Source: Anaerolineae bacterium (lineage in GTDB: Bacteria > Chloroflexota > Anaerolineae > Promineifilales > Promineifilaceae). From it: a DNA stretch of 50,250 nucleotides. The first letter of the stretch is position 1. Each line of letters begins with the position of its first letter. A program made the position numbers and the translations under genes. Location of the stretch: positions 1-50,250 of the forward strand of contig JANQGC010000006.1 of assembly GCA_028277515.1 (NCBI GenBank), written 5' to 3'. Of the stretch, positions 7,620 to 17,624 are shown in pieces. The notes under the pieces are model-generated. The model was not told the origin of the DNA. It saw nothing but the letters and a program-made list of their open reading frames with translations, and made no database searches.

Positions 7620-8598
7620 TCTGATAAAAAGTATTCAAGAGAAATTACCAAAGGTTTTCTTTACTGAACAAACCGTACTCATTTCCACTTCATCAGGAAC
7701 CGGTCTATGGGAGGCAGCTGTTCGTAATACAGTCAATAAGAAAACTCTCAATTGTGTAAACGGAGCTTTTAGCGATAGATTTCGCGAGGTAACCGAAGCC
7801 AATGGAAAAGAAAATGAAGTGCTAGCCGTTGATTGGAATCAACCTATTCGGCCTGAGCAGGTAGCAGATCGATTATCCAGTGGTGAATTTGACGCGATAA
7901 CTTTCGTTCAAAACGAAACCAGCACTGGCGTATTGAATCCAGTCAAAGAGATAGCCGAAGCGGTTCGAAATGCTCCCAAAGGGGATGAGATCATGATCCT
8001 TGTGGATGCCGTTAGTGGCTTGGCCGGGGCACGCATAGAGGTGGATGCCTGGGATCTTGATGTTGTTCTCGCGTCCAGTCAAAAAGCATTTGCACTGCCG
8101 GCCGGTTTGGCATTCTGCTCCGTTTCCGATCGCGCCATGAAAAAAGCCAAATCCGTGCCTAACCGCGGCTATTATTTTGATTTTCTGGTTCTTGCAAAAT
8201 ATATGGCTAAGTATCAAACTCCGGCCACGCCAGCCATATCATTGCTTTATGCCCTGGATCTCCAATTAGATGAAATGATGGCTGAGGGCATGGAAAACCG
8301 TTTTAAACGCCATCTAGCCATGCGTGATCGAACAATAGATTGGGTCAAGAGTCGCAATTTTTCCATGTATTCCGCGCAAGGATATGAATCGCCAACGGTA
8401 ACCTGTGTCAATAATGATCGGAATATTGATATCAATGCCCTCAATCAATTTTTGCGCCAAAAAGGAATGATCATTTCCAATGGCTATGGCGCACTAAAAG
8501 GAAAGAATTTCCGCATTGCTCATATGGGCGACACAACAATGGAGGATATGGAAAACCTTTTTCGAGCTATGGATCAATACTTTGACCAACAATCCTAA
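7477..8598 (+). CDS. Class V aminotransferase (phosphoserine/serine-glyoxylate type)
   Basis: A 373-residue PLP enzyme. The N-terminal substrate motif LFIPGPTEVRPEIL, the VDAVSG aspartate (D177) that contacts the pyridine nitrogen, and the Schiff-base lysine in SSQKAFALPAG (K203) are all visible. The family includes serine-glyoxylate aminotransferases and an alternative phosphoserine aminotransferase. Placed between SerB-like and SerA genes, it most likely converts 3-phosphohydroxypyruvate to phosphoserine. The conserved PGPTEV motif is about 20 residues after the only available ATG, so the gene truly overlaps the phosphatase ORF by over 100 bases. Its TAA stop is the first triplet of a family 2 repeat element. 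Confidence 0.82.
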   Translation: MNGSKQNSTRQSKQHVKLFIPGPTEVRPEILDAQAQWMIGHRMPECVDLIKSIQEKLPKVFFTEQTVLISTSSGTGLWEAAVRNTVNKKTLNCVNGAFSDRFREVTEANGKENEVLAVDWNQPIRPEQVADRLSSGEFDAITFVQNETSTGVLNPVKEIAEAVRNAPKGDEIMILVDAVSGLAGARIEVDAWDLDVVLASSQKAFALPAGLAFCSVSDRAMKKAKSVPNRGYYFDFLVLAKYMAKYQTPATPAISLLYALDLQLDEMMAEGMENRFKRHLAMRDRTIDWVKSRNFSMYSAQGYESPTVTCVNNDRNIDINALNQFLRQKGMIISNGYGALKGKNFRIAHMGDTTMEDMENLFRAMDQYFDQQS

Positions 8599-8691
8599 GT
8601 AGTTTTGCATTAGGTTTGTCAATTTTCTATCTGTGAGATTACTAGAGGAACAAGATAATAAAAATTGACAAACCTTTCGGATATTTACTTA
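8596..8691. repeat. Family 2 inverted-repeat element, copy A
   Basis: AGGTTTGTCAATTTT (8612-8626) and AAAATTGACAAACCT (8661-8675) are perfect inverted repeats around a 34-bp spacer; core centres are 49 bp apart. Bases 8596-8626 are identical to 49123-49153, and 8660-8679 to 49185-49204, while the spacers differ. The conserved sequence starts exactly at the TAA stop of the aminotransferase gene. There is no T-run after the right arm, so it is not a typical terminator in the forward direction. Confidence 0.85.
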
Positions 8692-8693
8692 AC

Positions 8694-8801
8694 AGGGTGA
8701 TTAAGTACAGTTACATAATATCTCATGGAAGGAAAGCGACTCGGTCGGGAGACCGGTCGCAGCCAAACCCTAAGAATTTGTATTACTGCACTTAATACAA
8801 A
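8694..8801 (+). ncRNA. Candidate structured leader RNA of serA
   Basis: The serA leader has several nested pairings. A strong hairpin GCGAC-t-CGGTC/GACCG-GTCGC with a GGGA loop spans 8736-8760. AGGGT (8694-8698) can pair with ACCCT (8767-8771), enclosing it. TTTGTATTA (8777-8785) pairs perfectly with TAATACAAA (8793-8801) around the loop CTGCACT, and the segment CTGCACTTAA (8786-8795) could instead pair, 9 of 10, with TTAAGTACAG (8701-8710). Such mutually exclusive pairings resemble a riboswitch or attenuator. It matches no riboswitch class I could confirm. The serA ATG follows 27 bases later. Confidence 0.4.
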
Positions 8802-8827
8802 GAATTATAAGTTGGCAGGTTAACCAA

Positions 8828-10420
8828 ATGTACAAAATTCTCGTCTCAGATAAATTAGGACAGGCAGGTCTGGATAGGTTGGATCAAGCTGAAGATGCAA
8901 CCTATGACATGATCACCGGCTTAGAAAAAGAAGAACTATTAACTATCATTCCTGAATATGATGCCTTAATCGTGCGTAGCGGAACCCAGGTAGACTCGGA
9001 TGTATTAAAGACTGGAGAAAAACTGGTCGTCGTTGGACGTGCCGGGATGGGTGTCGATAACATTGATATTCAAGCGGCAACGATGAACGGTGTGATAGTG
9101 ATGAACACCCCGGGCGCGAACAGTGTGGCCACGGCCGAGCAAACAATGGCCATGATGTTGGCCATAAGCCGCCACACGGTTCCGGCCTCTGTATCTTTAA
9201 AGTCAGGAGAGTGGAAACGCTCAAACTTTGTTGGTACAGAGCTTAACGGCAAAGTATTAGGTGTCATTGGTTTCGGCCGCATAGGACAACTGGTTGCAGA
9301 AAGAGCCAAAGCTTTTGGCATGGAAATCCTAGCCTATGATCCATACATTTCCGAAGAAACTGCCCGCGAGCAAGGCGTCACTCTAGTAGATTTCGAAGAC
9401 CTCTTACCGGAGTCGGATTACATCACGCTCCATGCTGCCTATCTTCCGGAAACAGACAGCATGATCAATGCTGAAACGATTTCCCAAATGAAAGATGGCG
9501 TCACGATTATCAACGTCGCTCGTGGAAAGTTGATCGATGACCAAGCTCTGGCCGCTGCTTTAAAATCCAGAAAAATTAAAGCTGCCGCAATCGACGTTTA
9601 CCGGCAAGAACCACCTTCATCAGAAAATCCCCTCATTGGTTTAAATAATGTACTCCACACCCCACATCTGGGCGCGAGCACGAAAGAATCTCAGCGTACC
9701 GTGGCCACCCAAATCGTGGAACAAGTCTTAGCGGCGCTGCGGGGAACAAATTTTGCCAATTCAATCAATATGCCATTTAAAATCAGTGAAGGCACATACG
9801 ATGACATTAAGCCTTTCATGAAGCTAGGCGAAAAAATCGGCAAATTACACGCAGGTTTAGCTGGGGTGGAAATTAACCATGTTGAAGTTGAAGCCAATGG
9901 AAATGAGGTTTCTCACCTTGTCCAGGCAATTGCAGCGGCTATATTAAAAGGATTGCTGCAAAACGAAGTCGACATACCAATAAACTACATCAATGCGCCT
10001 GTCATCGCTAAGGAACGAGGGATAAACATCGACCAGGTTCAAGGCATCAACGGATTAGATTATCCAAATCTCATCACCTGTCGGATCAAATGGGAAGGGG
10101 GAGAACGCACATTGAGCGGTGTCCTCTTTGGTGGAAGTGAGCCGCGAATAGTCATGATGGATCAGTATAGACTGGAAGCCCGTCCGGAGGGTGTCATATT
10201 AATCTTAATGAACCAGGATGTTCCCGGCGTTATTGGCCAGGTAGGAACCATATTAGGCGCTTATCAAGTTAACATCGGCGAATGGACAATGGGTCGCGAT
10301 AAACCCGGTGGAGAGGCGTTATCTTTCATCAACCTGGACAGCCCGCCATCCTCATCTGTCTTAAACGCCCTTTCCGAGGCGAATGCCGTAACGAAAGTGA
10401 AACTTGTTGATTTAGATTGA
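8828..10420 (+). CDS. serA: D-3-phosphoglycerate dehydrogenase
   Basis: Oxidises 3-phosphoglycerate to 3-phosphohydroxypyruvate with NAD, the first step of serine synthesis. At 530 residues it is the long form: substrate domain, NAD domain with GFGRIG (148-153), an intervening ASB domain (about 320-450) and a C-terminal ACT regulatory domain (about 455-530). The catalytic set R232 (NVARGKL), E261 (QEPP) and H280 (HTPHLGAS) is intact. The ACT domain suggests serine feedback, as known in the family. AGGT precedes the ATG by seven bases. A structured leader and a family 2 repeat occupy the 229 bp upstream, so serA may be controlled apart from the two serine genes before it. Confidence 0.96.
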   Translation: MYKILVSDKLGQAGLDRLDQAEDATYDMITGLEKEELLTIIPEYDALIVRSGTQVDSDVLKTGEKLVVVGRAGMGVDNIDIQAATMNGVIVMNTPGANSVATAEQTMAMMLAISRHTVPASVSLKSGEWKRSNFVGTELNGKVLGVIGFGRIGQLVAERAKAFGMEILAYDPYISEETAREQGVTLVDFEDLLPESDYITLHAAYLPETDSMINAETISQMKDGVTIINVARGKLIDDQALAAALKSRKIKAAAIDVYRQEPPSSENPLIGLNNVLHTPHLGASTKESQRTVATQIVEQVLAALRGTNFANSINMPFKISEGTYDDIKPFMKLGEKIGKLHAGLAGVEINHVEVEANGNEVSHLVQAIAAAILKGLLQNEVDIPINYINAPVIAKERGINIDQVQGINGLDYPNLITCRIKWEGGERTLSGVLFGGSEPRIVMMDQYRLEARPEGVILILMNQDVPGVIGQVGTILGAYQVNIGEWTMGRDKPGGEALSFINLDSPPSSSVLNALSEANAVTKVKLVDLD

Positions 10421-10433
10421 TGTGCTGTAAACC

Positions 10434-11234
10434 ATGAACGACAAGCTGATGCCATTTATATGGGTTGCTATTACTTTCCCGTTGTTATTGCTTTGCCAAC
10501 GGTGGATTCAAACCCATCTTCACGGCATCAGCTTGCTGGTAACTGGGAAGCCGGAGCGAGCCTACTGGCTTTACGCCATCATCTTGTTTCCAGGCGTTCT
10601 CTTGCATGAACTCAGTCATTGGCTGACAGCGAAATTATTAGGCGTACGAACAGGCTCATTCTCCCTGCTGCCTCGGCGAATGCGAGATGGCTCCATTCAA
10701 TTAGGGTATGTAGAGTATTATCGGGGAAAGACATTAGATCCCATACGTGAAAGCTTAATTGGTGGGGCGCCATTGATCATAGGCACGGCCGTCATTCTCC
10801 TCATTGGCATTAAAATATTCAATGTTACCAATTTAGCATCGGCCGTGGATTCAGGCGATATAGATACTCTTGCAATTGCCCTGGGGGAATTTTTTCAAAC
10901 CGATTTTGTATTGCTTTGGATCTATCTCATCTTTGCCATCAGCAACGCCATGTTGCCAAGCAAATCTGACCGTCGTGCCTGGCCAGCTTTTGTCGTGTCC
11001 ATGATCATTTTGGCCGGTCTTGTTTACTTGCTGGGAATACAAAATCAAGTGGTATCTGGGCTGGTCACACCGGTTATCCTCACCTTTGGTTATCTTGCAA
11101 TCGCATTCTCCATCGCAGTTGGTGTCGATCTATTCTTCATGGCTTTCCTTGCTATTTTGGAAAATATCATAGGAAAAATCAAAGGCGTTTCCGTCGTATA
11201 CGGAGGGAGCAAGGAAGGCGATCTGAAGACATAA
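10434..11234 (+). CDS. Membrane metallopeptidase-like protein (HExxH, M50-like)
   Basis: A 266-residue, strongly hydrophobic protein with about six membrane spans. HELSH at residues 58-62 lies at the start of a membrane helix, as in site-2-protease-type (M50) peptidases, and a later NAMLPSKSD segment (about residue 164) resembles the second conserved NxxP...D motif of that group. Substrate unknown. It starts 13 bases after serA with no clear ribosome-binding site, so it is probably cotranscribed. It converges on typA with 74 bp between. The zinc-motif assignment is direct; intramembrane proteolysis is inferred. Confidence 0.6.
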   Translation: MNDKLMPFIWVAITFPLLLLCQRWIQTHLHGISLLVTGKPERAYWLYAIILFPGVLLHELSHWLTAKLLGVRTGSFSLLPRRMRDGSIQLGYVEYYRGKTLDPIRESLIGGAPLIIGTAVILLIGIKIFNVTNLASAVDSGDIDTLAIALGEFFQTDFVLLWIYLIFAISNAMLPSKSDRRAWPAFVVSMIILAGLVYLLGIQNQVVSGLVTPVILTFGYLAIAFSIAVGVDLFFMAFLAILENIIGKIKGVSVVYGGSKEGDLKT

Positions 11235-11308
11235 GCACTTTCATTGGAAAAGAATTTGGCCGAACAACGATTATCCCAATTACGATCCTGAAAACCCATA
11301 ACCAACGA

Positions 11309-13141
11309 TCAATTATTGTATTTCGCTCTTTTGGCAACCTTCATCCGCACATCATGGCGCAATTCTTTTTTACGGATACGCAATGATTCCGGCGTCACCT
11401 CTAATATCTCATCTGAACTGAGATATTCGATGCTTTGATCAAGTGACATCAACCTTGGAGGCGAAAGTGCCTCAATAATCGCTGTCGGTACAGCCCGATG
11501 GCCGGTGAGATTCTTGGTTCTGCAAACATTGATCACTAAATCCTCAGAACGAATATGTTGGCCAACCACCTGCCCGGCATATACTTCATCTCCAGGCAGA
11601 ACAAAAAAAGTCCCCCGCGCTTGAAGATGCTGCAAAGCATACGCACTCACCCTGCCCGCCTCCAGCGATACGAGAGAGCCATTTTCTTGTATGTCAATTT
11701 CACCCCGGAACGGAACGTAATCATAAAATAGCGTGTGGAATATACCCGTTCCTCTTGTAGCTGTTTGAAAAAGCTGGCGAAATCCTAAAGTACCTCTCGT
11801 CGGCACATGATACTGGCAGTAAACCGTACCATCCTCACCATAATTAATATCTTGCAATAGACCCCTTCTCTTTCCCAACAATTCCGCTACTGCTCCGAGA
11901 TAATCGTTATGCACTTCAATAAACAATTCTTCAACCGGCTCAAGTAATCCTTCCTCCGTATCTCTGAAAATGACCTCTGGCCGGCTGACCCAGAATTCAT
12001 ATCCTTCACGGCGCATGACTTCAATTAGAATCGCCAAATGCAGCTCCCCGCGACCCGATACAAGAAATTCGCCCGCCTTTTCGGTTTCCGATACCCGCAA
12101 GGCCACATTTCCTTCCAGTTCTCTCAACAATCTCTCTCTTATCTGGCGGCTTGTTAAATATTTCCCCTCTTGCCCGGCAAAAGGGCTATCATTCACCCCA
12201 AATGTCATCCTCACCGTTGGCTCTTCGACGGTAATGGGTGGCAAGGGTTTGGGATTTTCAGGATCAGCCAGGGTGTCACCAATACCAACATCAGGGATTC
12301 CGGTGACAGCCACAATATTTCCGGCATGAACTTCAGGCTGTTCAAACCGCTGTAGATCGCGAAAAGTAAAAACCTGGCCAACTTTTGCTGTGGCTATTTC
12401 TCCTTCACTGGTAATATGGGCGATTTCCTGGCCGCTTTTTAGTGAGCCACTGCTTAAACGGCCGACAGCGATTTTTCCAATATAACTGTTGTACTCCAAA
12501 GTCGTCACCAATAGCTGGGTAGGTCCTTGCATATCAACTTCCGGAGGCGGGAGATGGTTGACGATTGTTTCAAATAACGGCCGCAAATCGGATTCTAAAC
12601 TATCTGGAGCATAGCCGGCCTGAGCCGTCAAAGCTTTTGTAAATACGACCGGAAAATCAGCCTGTTCATCAGACGCTCCTAAATCTATAAATAGATCAAA
12701 CGTCGCATTAAGCGCAAAATTAGGGCGCGCTGCCGGCCGGTCAATCTTATTGATCACAACCACGACCTGGCACCCCTTCTGTAATGCCTGGCGAAGCACA
12801 AAGCGCGTCTGGGGCATAGGTCCTTCCACTGCATCAACCAGCAGCAGAACACCATCCACCATATTGAGGACCCGTTCTACTTCACCACCAAAATCTGCAT
12901 GGCCGGGCGTATCAACAATATTTATCGTCACATCTTCAAAGACGATACTGGTGTTTTTAGCGAGGATTGTAATCCCTCTTTCTCGTTCAAGATCATTGGA
13001 ATCCAGCACCCGATCATCTACTTCCTGGTTGTTGCGGAAAACATTGGTCTGGCGAAGCATGCCATCAACCAAAGTTGTCTTTCCATGATCGACATGGGCG
13101 ATAATGGCGATATTACGAATATCCGTTCGTGGTTCAATCAT
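11309..13141 (-). CDS. typA: Translational GTPase TypA/BipA
   Basis: A 610-residue ribosome-associated GTPase of the elongation-factor family, involved in ribosome assembly and stress adaptation. Clear motifs: G1 [16 protein letters not shown] (switch I), [12 protein letters not shown] and NKIDRP, followed by the BipA-specific C-terminal region ([27 protein letters not shown]). An in-frame ATG 51 bases upstream would add 17 residues without homology; the ATG at 13141 has AAGG seven bases before it and gives the usual [22 protein letters not shown] start. It follows the glycosyltransferase gene on the same strand after 82 bp and is unlikely to share its function. Confidence 0.95.
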   Translation of the reverse strand: MIEPRTDIRNIAIIAHVDHGKTTLVDGMLRQTNVFRNNQEVDDRVLDSNDLERERGITILAKNTSIVFEDVTINIVDTPGHADFGGEVERVLNMVDGVLLLVDAVEGPMPQTRFVLRQALQKGCQVVVVINKIDRPAARPNFALNATFDLFIDLGASDEQADFPVVFTKALTAQAGYAPDSLESDLRPLFETIVNHLPPPEVDMQGPTQLLVTTLEYNSYIGKIAVGRLSSGSLKSGQEIAHITSEGEIATAKVGQVFTFRDLQRFEQPEVHAGNIVAVTGIPDVGIGDTLADPENPKPLPPITVEEPTVRMTFGVNDSPFAGQEGKYLTSRQIRERLLRELEGNVALRVSETEKAGEFLVSGRGELHLAILIEVMRREGYEFWVSRPEVIFRDTEEGLLEPVEELFIEVHNDYLGAVAELLGKRRGLLQDINYGEDGTVYCQYHVPTRGTLGFRQLFQTATRGTGIFHTLFYDYVPFRGEIDIQENGSLVSLEAGRVSAYALQHLQARGTFFVLPGDEVYAGQVVGQHIRSEDLVINVCRTKNLTGHRAVPTAIIEALSPPRLMSLDQSIEYLSSDEILEVTPESLRIRKKELRHDVRMKVAKRAKYNN

Positions 13142-13223
13142 TAAGTTACCTTTGTTTTTTCTGCAATCTTGCGATAGGCACACAAACCGCAAAGTATAAA
13201 CGATAATTTGTCGAGAATCATGC

Positions 13224-15593
13224 CTATTTTATTGCCAGGTGATCCAGGCCATTTTCTGTGAGCCAACGCCGACCCGTCTCCGGGTTATAAATCCCGATTA
13301 ATATATTTGTATTCTCCACTGTGTACCCCTCAGGAAATTCCAGTTCATGGATATGTATTAACTGATCGCCCTCGCGCCATCCTTCCCAGGCCGCAGCGAA
13401 TCCATCCCACTGGCTGATTAATTCACCGTCTTGACCGATGATATGAACGAAGAATTTTAAGGGTCGTGGTTCCCTCATCTGCTCCCAGGTTGTCATCACA
13501 CTGAGCCGAGAGTTGGCCTGCGCGGAAAAATCTACATCATTCAATTTTATCTGCCCATCCCCAAAAGTAAATTCTGCGAGCGTTTCTTCAAAGGGTTGTG
13601 GTGGTCTAAACTGCGCTATTTGGTAAGCGGCAGATTTATCCTCAATCAGTTCAGTAGACTCAAGAAAAGGAGCCAGCTCATCATGAGGTGGGCTACCACT
13701 CCTGATGACCAGCCAAGATTGTCCTTCAACTGGAAAAATAATGGCTTGAGAAATATCAAACCACCTTGGGTGAATATCATTGCTATTAAACAGAGTGAAA
13801 TCCTCAGGGAGGATCTCATCCATCTGAATATCAGAAAGAAGTAATGGCGTTGGCGAGCCTGTAGATTCTACATCATATAGAAAAATCGAGTACCCAAGCT
13901 TATCTAATGGCTCCATTTCTCGAAACCAGGCAAACTGATCATGATTCGTAAAATGGACGCCCTGCAAATTAGTTGCGCTAATGGCATAGATACCGGGCGC
14001 GGGTTCTTGAGGAAAAAACGGCCGGGCTTGTGGGTTCATCAACCTGGGTGGGAAACTGTCCAGGCCTTTATACTCAATTCCATAATATTCTGGGCGGGCT
14101 TCACCAAAATAACTCAACCACACCTGCTGAACATCATTTTCATCCATCCAGGTTGATAAATCATCCAAATCCTGGCCCCAATCCAGGTTGCTATCTACCA
14201 GTGATCGCCAGCCATTATCAGGTCCTCCGGCAAACACATTAAAATAAGCCAGAAAATCAGGGTAATTAAGCATTATGCTAACAATCAACCACAAAGACAG
14301 TATTGAACTTGCGAGTACCTTTTTTTTGCCGGCATTCAAATTAAAACCTTTGAATATCGCAACAACCGAGAAAACAATAAGGAAAGGAAGCGTGGGCAAT
14401 ATATGCCGGTAGCCCAAATTTATGTCGGAGGTTAGAGCAATAGCAAAATAGCCTACTGCCGGAACAAGTAATGCAGAAGCGTCTAAAGCAGTAAGGTGTG
14501 TGAATTTAGATTTTTTAAAAGGGAGCAAACTTATGATAAATACGATAACGCCCCAACTAATTAGAATCAGGGTTGGCAGTGGGGTTTTCAGCAAAAATGC
14601 AACAGGGAAATAATACCACCAACCAGAATCGCTGTATTGTCCCAACAGGAATGAAGGAGTGCCCACGCGAAGACGGCCGCCAATATCCAGCAATTGCTCA
14701 AGATGATGAGCCAGCGGCAGCGTTCGGCCGGACAAGACAGACAGCATGGGCAAATCAGCGGGCATAGTTTCAATTTCAAAACCATACGCTGCCCATAATG
14801 TCATTAAAGCAGCTAAAGGGTAAACAAATAATATGAACAAGAGTGGCCGCCAGGGCAATCCGGAAAACAACGATCCCTGGTTCACCAAAGATCGCCGGTT
14901 CTCCATCCACATTTGTCCTAATCCTATTAGAATGACAATAGCAAAAAGAGGGATAAAAAGCGCGGCCGTAAATTTTGTATTTTGCAACAGACCCATCGCC
15001 ACACCGGCCAGCAAAATGTTGATCCAATTAGGAGCTTTCAAAAAGCGCCATAATGTGTACCCTGCCAGGAAAGCGAAAGCCGCCAATCCAAGATCCGTCG
15101 TCGCCAGCCTTGTATGTGCCAGGATATTGGGATCCAGCGCTACAAATAAGAGGGCCAAAATTCCAGGCCATATCTGGCGAGACACACCCCAGGCCCAGCG
15201 CCCGCCGAGCGCGGCTAAAAGAAGTCCAATCCAGATAGTTGGCAATCTAGACAGAAACATGATGTGCTGCACATTATTACCAATCTCCCACAAAAAAAGC
15301 TCAGCCGGACGGTGAAAGCTCGTTCCGCTCCAGGAAGGATCATCAACAGGCAAGATAACGCTTCCATCACTTGCTAGAAATGAAGCGTTTAGAACATTAA
15401 GGCCTAAAGGATGCCCGACGCGAATGTGTGGATATCCGCGCAAATACCCCAAGCCCCGGACAATAAATCCCTGTTCGTCGAAGGTAGGTGATTTACCGGC
15501 CATGCTTGTCAGGGCAAGGCCAAACATTATTAAGAGGATAACAACTGCAATAATTTTGGCAGTAACTCTGTTTAGGTTTATCAAAGCTGTCAT
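13224..15593 (-). CDS. Family-39-type membrane glycosyltransferase with C-terminal beta-sandwich
   Basis: A 789-residue GT-C/PMT-like protein. About ten or more membrane spans occupy the first 430 residues. An acidic motif in the first outer loop ([11 protein letters not shown]) fits the catalytic aspartate position of the family. A soluble segment follows ([20 protein letters not shown] ... PEYYGIEY), then a beta-rich C-terminal module (about 670-789) with [20 protein letters not shown]. It probably uses a polyprenyl-linked sugar outside the membrane. It is a clear paralogue of the gene at 35970-37700, which lacks the C-terminal module. Its ATG overlaps the stop of the upstream glycosyltransferase (ATGA), so the two form an operon. 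Confidence 0.78.
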   Translation of the reverse strand: MTALINLNRVTAKIIAVVILLIMFGLALTSMAGKSPTFDEQGFIVRGLGYLRGYPHIRVGHPLGLNVLNASFLASDGSVILPVDDPSWSGTSFHRPAELFLWEIGNNVQHIMFLSRLPTIWIGLLLAALGGRWAWGVSRQIWPGILALLFVALDPNILAHTRLATTDLGLAAFAFLAGYTLWRFLKAPNWINILLAGVAMGLLQNTKFTAALFIPLFAIVILIGLGQMWMENRRSLVNQGSLFSGLPWRPLLFILFVYPLAALMTLWAAYGFEIETMPADLPMLSVLSGRTLPLAHHLEQLLDIGGRLRVGTPSFLLGQYSDSGWWYYFPVAFLLKTPLPTLILISWGVIVFIISLLPFKKSKFTHLTALDASALLVPAVGYFAIALTSDINLGYRHILPTLPFLIVFSVVAIFKGFNLNAGKKKVLASSILSLWLIVSIMLNYPDFLAYFNVFAGGPDNGWRSLVDSNLDWGQDLDDLSTWMDENDVQQVWLSYFGEARPEYYGIEYKGLDSFPPRLMNPQARPFFPQEPAPGIYAISATNLQGVHFTNHDQFAWFREMEPLDKLGYSIFLYDVESTGSPTPLLLSDIQMDEILPEDFTLFNSNDIHPRWFDISQAIIFPVEGQSWLVIRSGSPPHDELAPFLESTELIEDKSAAYQIAQFRPPQPFEETLAEFTFGDGQIKLNDVDFSAQANSRLSVMTTWEQMREPRPLKFFVHIIGQDGELISQWDGFAAAWEGWREGDQLIHIHELEFPEGYTVENTNILIGIYNPETGRRWLTENGLDHLAIK

Positions 15594-17524
15594 GGCAAAA
15601 CGATAGGTTCTAAAATCAAGGCATTATCTTTAGAGTTTGCACCCTTCACCCTTAATCTTTCGCCACTCTCACGCAGATACATTCCCAATCTCAACTCATA
15701 TGTTCCCTGCAAAAGATCCCCTGCTATTGCGATCTCTACAGGATCACGAATAATATCCCCCACCTGCCAAAGATCGGTTTCTACTAACCCACCAACCGGT
15801 TTCTGGTCTACCTGGGCAACGATTTGCCCATTATCATCAACCATATGAATAAAAACATCATAGCTTTGGATAACTGGCATCATGTTTTCCCAGTAAATCG
15901 TTAACTCAATCGCATCACTCAAAATTAAATCATAGCCTAACAGTCTAATACCTTCCCCAAATGAGGCTAGAACATCATTTTCCGGGTTGGCGTGCTCTAT
16001 ATACGGCCATGTCATCTCATAAACGGCGGCATCTTGCTGGAAAATTATGGTGTGAGTTTCCGTATTAACGTGAAAAACAGGTTGGGCAACAGCCGGATTT
16101 GTAGCAATGTCCCAGCGCCATAATGGAAAAGCCGCCATGAATTCCGGTTTAGAACGGGATAAAATTCGGGTGAGTAGCTGGTTGCGTGGCAAGCCTTCAT
16201 TCTCTTCATATGCTGGCCACACCTCAGGTGAAACCAGGCCATTTAAATCGATAATACGTCTTTCTGATAAAAAACCTATCGCACCAATATCATCCACAGC
16301 GATGAGTGCATCTTCAGAACTATTTTCCGCCAACCATTCTCCAAGTCTAATATCAATGTCCTGAATCTCACGAGCATTATTCCCCAACATTGAAGCCCAA
16401 TAAGGGAGCTGCCTTATGCCGACTATTGCGAATATAATCAATAAAACCAGGGCGATTACTACCTGCGTGCGCTTGTCGCGATCAATAAAAACGTGAGATT
16501 TATTGAGAAGGAAATGGAATCCGGTCGCTGCTGCCACCATTTGTAAGGGTATTAACGGCATGGTGTACCGGCCGTGATGCCAGGTAAAGTCAATGACAAA
16601 CGCTGTGAATAAAGGCAAGCCAATGATCCAGAGCACAGCCAATCGACTACGCCGCCATAGAGGCAGAAGTCCAGCCAGTAACAACAATATGCTCATCGGA
16701 TTGTCCTGCCGATGCCAGGATAAGGTCTCTTGCAGCGTACGAATACTGAAAAAATATTCTGACCCCACCTTGGCATAAAAAGTGTTTGGCAATGGACGGC
16801 CTGTCACGCTCAAACTAAACAAGCTATAAGGTAGAGAAATCAAAGCATAAATGAGCAGAGGCGGGATCATTATCCTCGCAAGTGCAATGAAATGACGCCC
16901 TGTCACTAATCCCCGCCCAGGCCACAATTGCCATAAACTATCAACAACAGCAAGGGCAAACAAAGCATGCCCCTCCGGTCGCAGTTGGCTTGCCAGCGCA
17001 AATAAAATTGCCGGGAAAGGTTTCAAGCCCCATTTAGAATAGGTCCAAACGGCCGCCAGGCTCAATGCAGCAAAGGCCGTGGTTTCCATAGCAGCCGCAC
17101 CTGCCCAAAGAAATCTGCCGGCAAAAATCGTTCCCAAACCGGCTACGATCGCTGCCAGGTAACTGTTCGTAACCCAATAAGCAAATCCAAAAGCAAGCCA
17201 TACACTGAGCAGGAAAAAGAAGACACTCAATGCAATAGCCGGAATTAAGAAATCGGACGTAAAAAAACCAATACCAGCCAGAATGAGTGTCCATAAGGGC
17301 GCTGTAGAACCTGGCGTCGGCTCACCAGGATTAAAACTAAATCCGTATCCCTGGCTAATATTGCGAGCAAACTGGAAATGGATCCAGGCATCATCTAACG
17401 GCGCTCCCAGTTCTCCATTTGTTATATTTAATTTAACCCATAAAAAATAGGCAAGGAGAATCAGTGCCACAACAGTCAACACTGCACATCCGGCCCACTT
17501 ATTGTTCCAACTGCTAAATTTCAA
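15590..17524 (-). CDS. Multi-spanning glycosyltransferase-like membrane protein with C-terminal beta-sandwich
   Basis: A 644-residue GT-C-type protein. The first loop carries APLDDAWIHFQFARNI, with acidic residues at the expected catalytic site, and FNPGEPTPGSTAPLWTLIL. About ten membrane spans run to residue 370. A soluble region (VDDIGAIGFLSERRIIDLNGLVSPE) leads to a C-terminal beta module (about 520-644) containing YDVFIHMVDDNGQIVAQVD and LRLGMYLRESGERLRV. The start codon is TTG at 17524 with no nearby ATG or strong ribosome-binding site, so the exact start is less sure. It is divergent from the YfhO gene across 100 bp and overlaps the next glycosyltransferase by four bases. Confidence 0.75.
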   Translation of the reverse strand: MKFSSWNNKWAGCAVLTVVALILLAYFLWVKLNITNGELGAPLDDAWIHFQFARNISQGYGFSFNPGEPTPGSTAPLWTLILAGIGFFTSDFLIPAIALSVFFFLLSVWLAFGFAYWVTNSYLAAIVAGLGTIFAGRFLWAGAAAMETTAFAALSLAAVWTYSKWGLKPFPAILFALASQLRPEGHALFALAVVDSLWQLWPGRGLVTGRHFIALARIMIPPLLIYALISLPYSLFSLSVTGRPLPNTFYAKVGSEYFFSIRTLQETLSWHRQDNPMSILLLLAGLLPLWRRSRLAVLWIIGLPLFTAFVIDFTWHHGRYTMPLIPLQMVAAATGFHFLLNKSHVFIDRDKRTQVVIALVLLIIFAIVGIRQLPYWASMLGNNAREIQDIDIRLGEWLAENSSEDALIAVDDIGAIGFLSERRIIDLNGLVSPEVWPAYEENEGLPRNQLLTRILSRSKPEFMAAFPLWRWDIATNPAVAQPVFHVNTETHTIIFQQDAAVYEMTWPYIEHANPENDVLASFGEGIRLLGYDLILSDAIELTIYWENMMPVIQSYDVFIHMVDDNGQIVAQVDQKPVGGLVETDLWQVGDIIRDPVEIAIAGDLLQGTYELRLGMYLRESGERLRVKGANSKDNALILEPIVLP

Positions 17525-17624
17525 TTAATTTTGCCGTGTCCAACTATTTTTTGATAATGATATCGATAGCATACAACAATGGTAGAATTGGTCTCTTTTT
17601 CTCATGTCATAGAGCGGTATAATA

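Noticed and set aside
8596..8691. Family 2 repeat as a rho-independent terminator
   Set aside because: The stem is AT-rich with a loop over 30 bases and is not followed by a T-run on the forward strand; conservation at distant loci fits a dispersed element better.
8734..8765. Cobalamin riboswitch, because GGTCGGGAGACCGG resembles the B12 box
   Set aside because: No GCCACTG segment or other conserved upstream parts are present, a repeat element fills the space where they should be, and the box-like bases form a simple self-complementary hairpin.
14833..15315. 160-codon forward ORF inside a glycosyltransferase gene
   Set aside because: It is antisense to conserved membrane-span coding and has a basic, low-information product.
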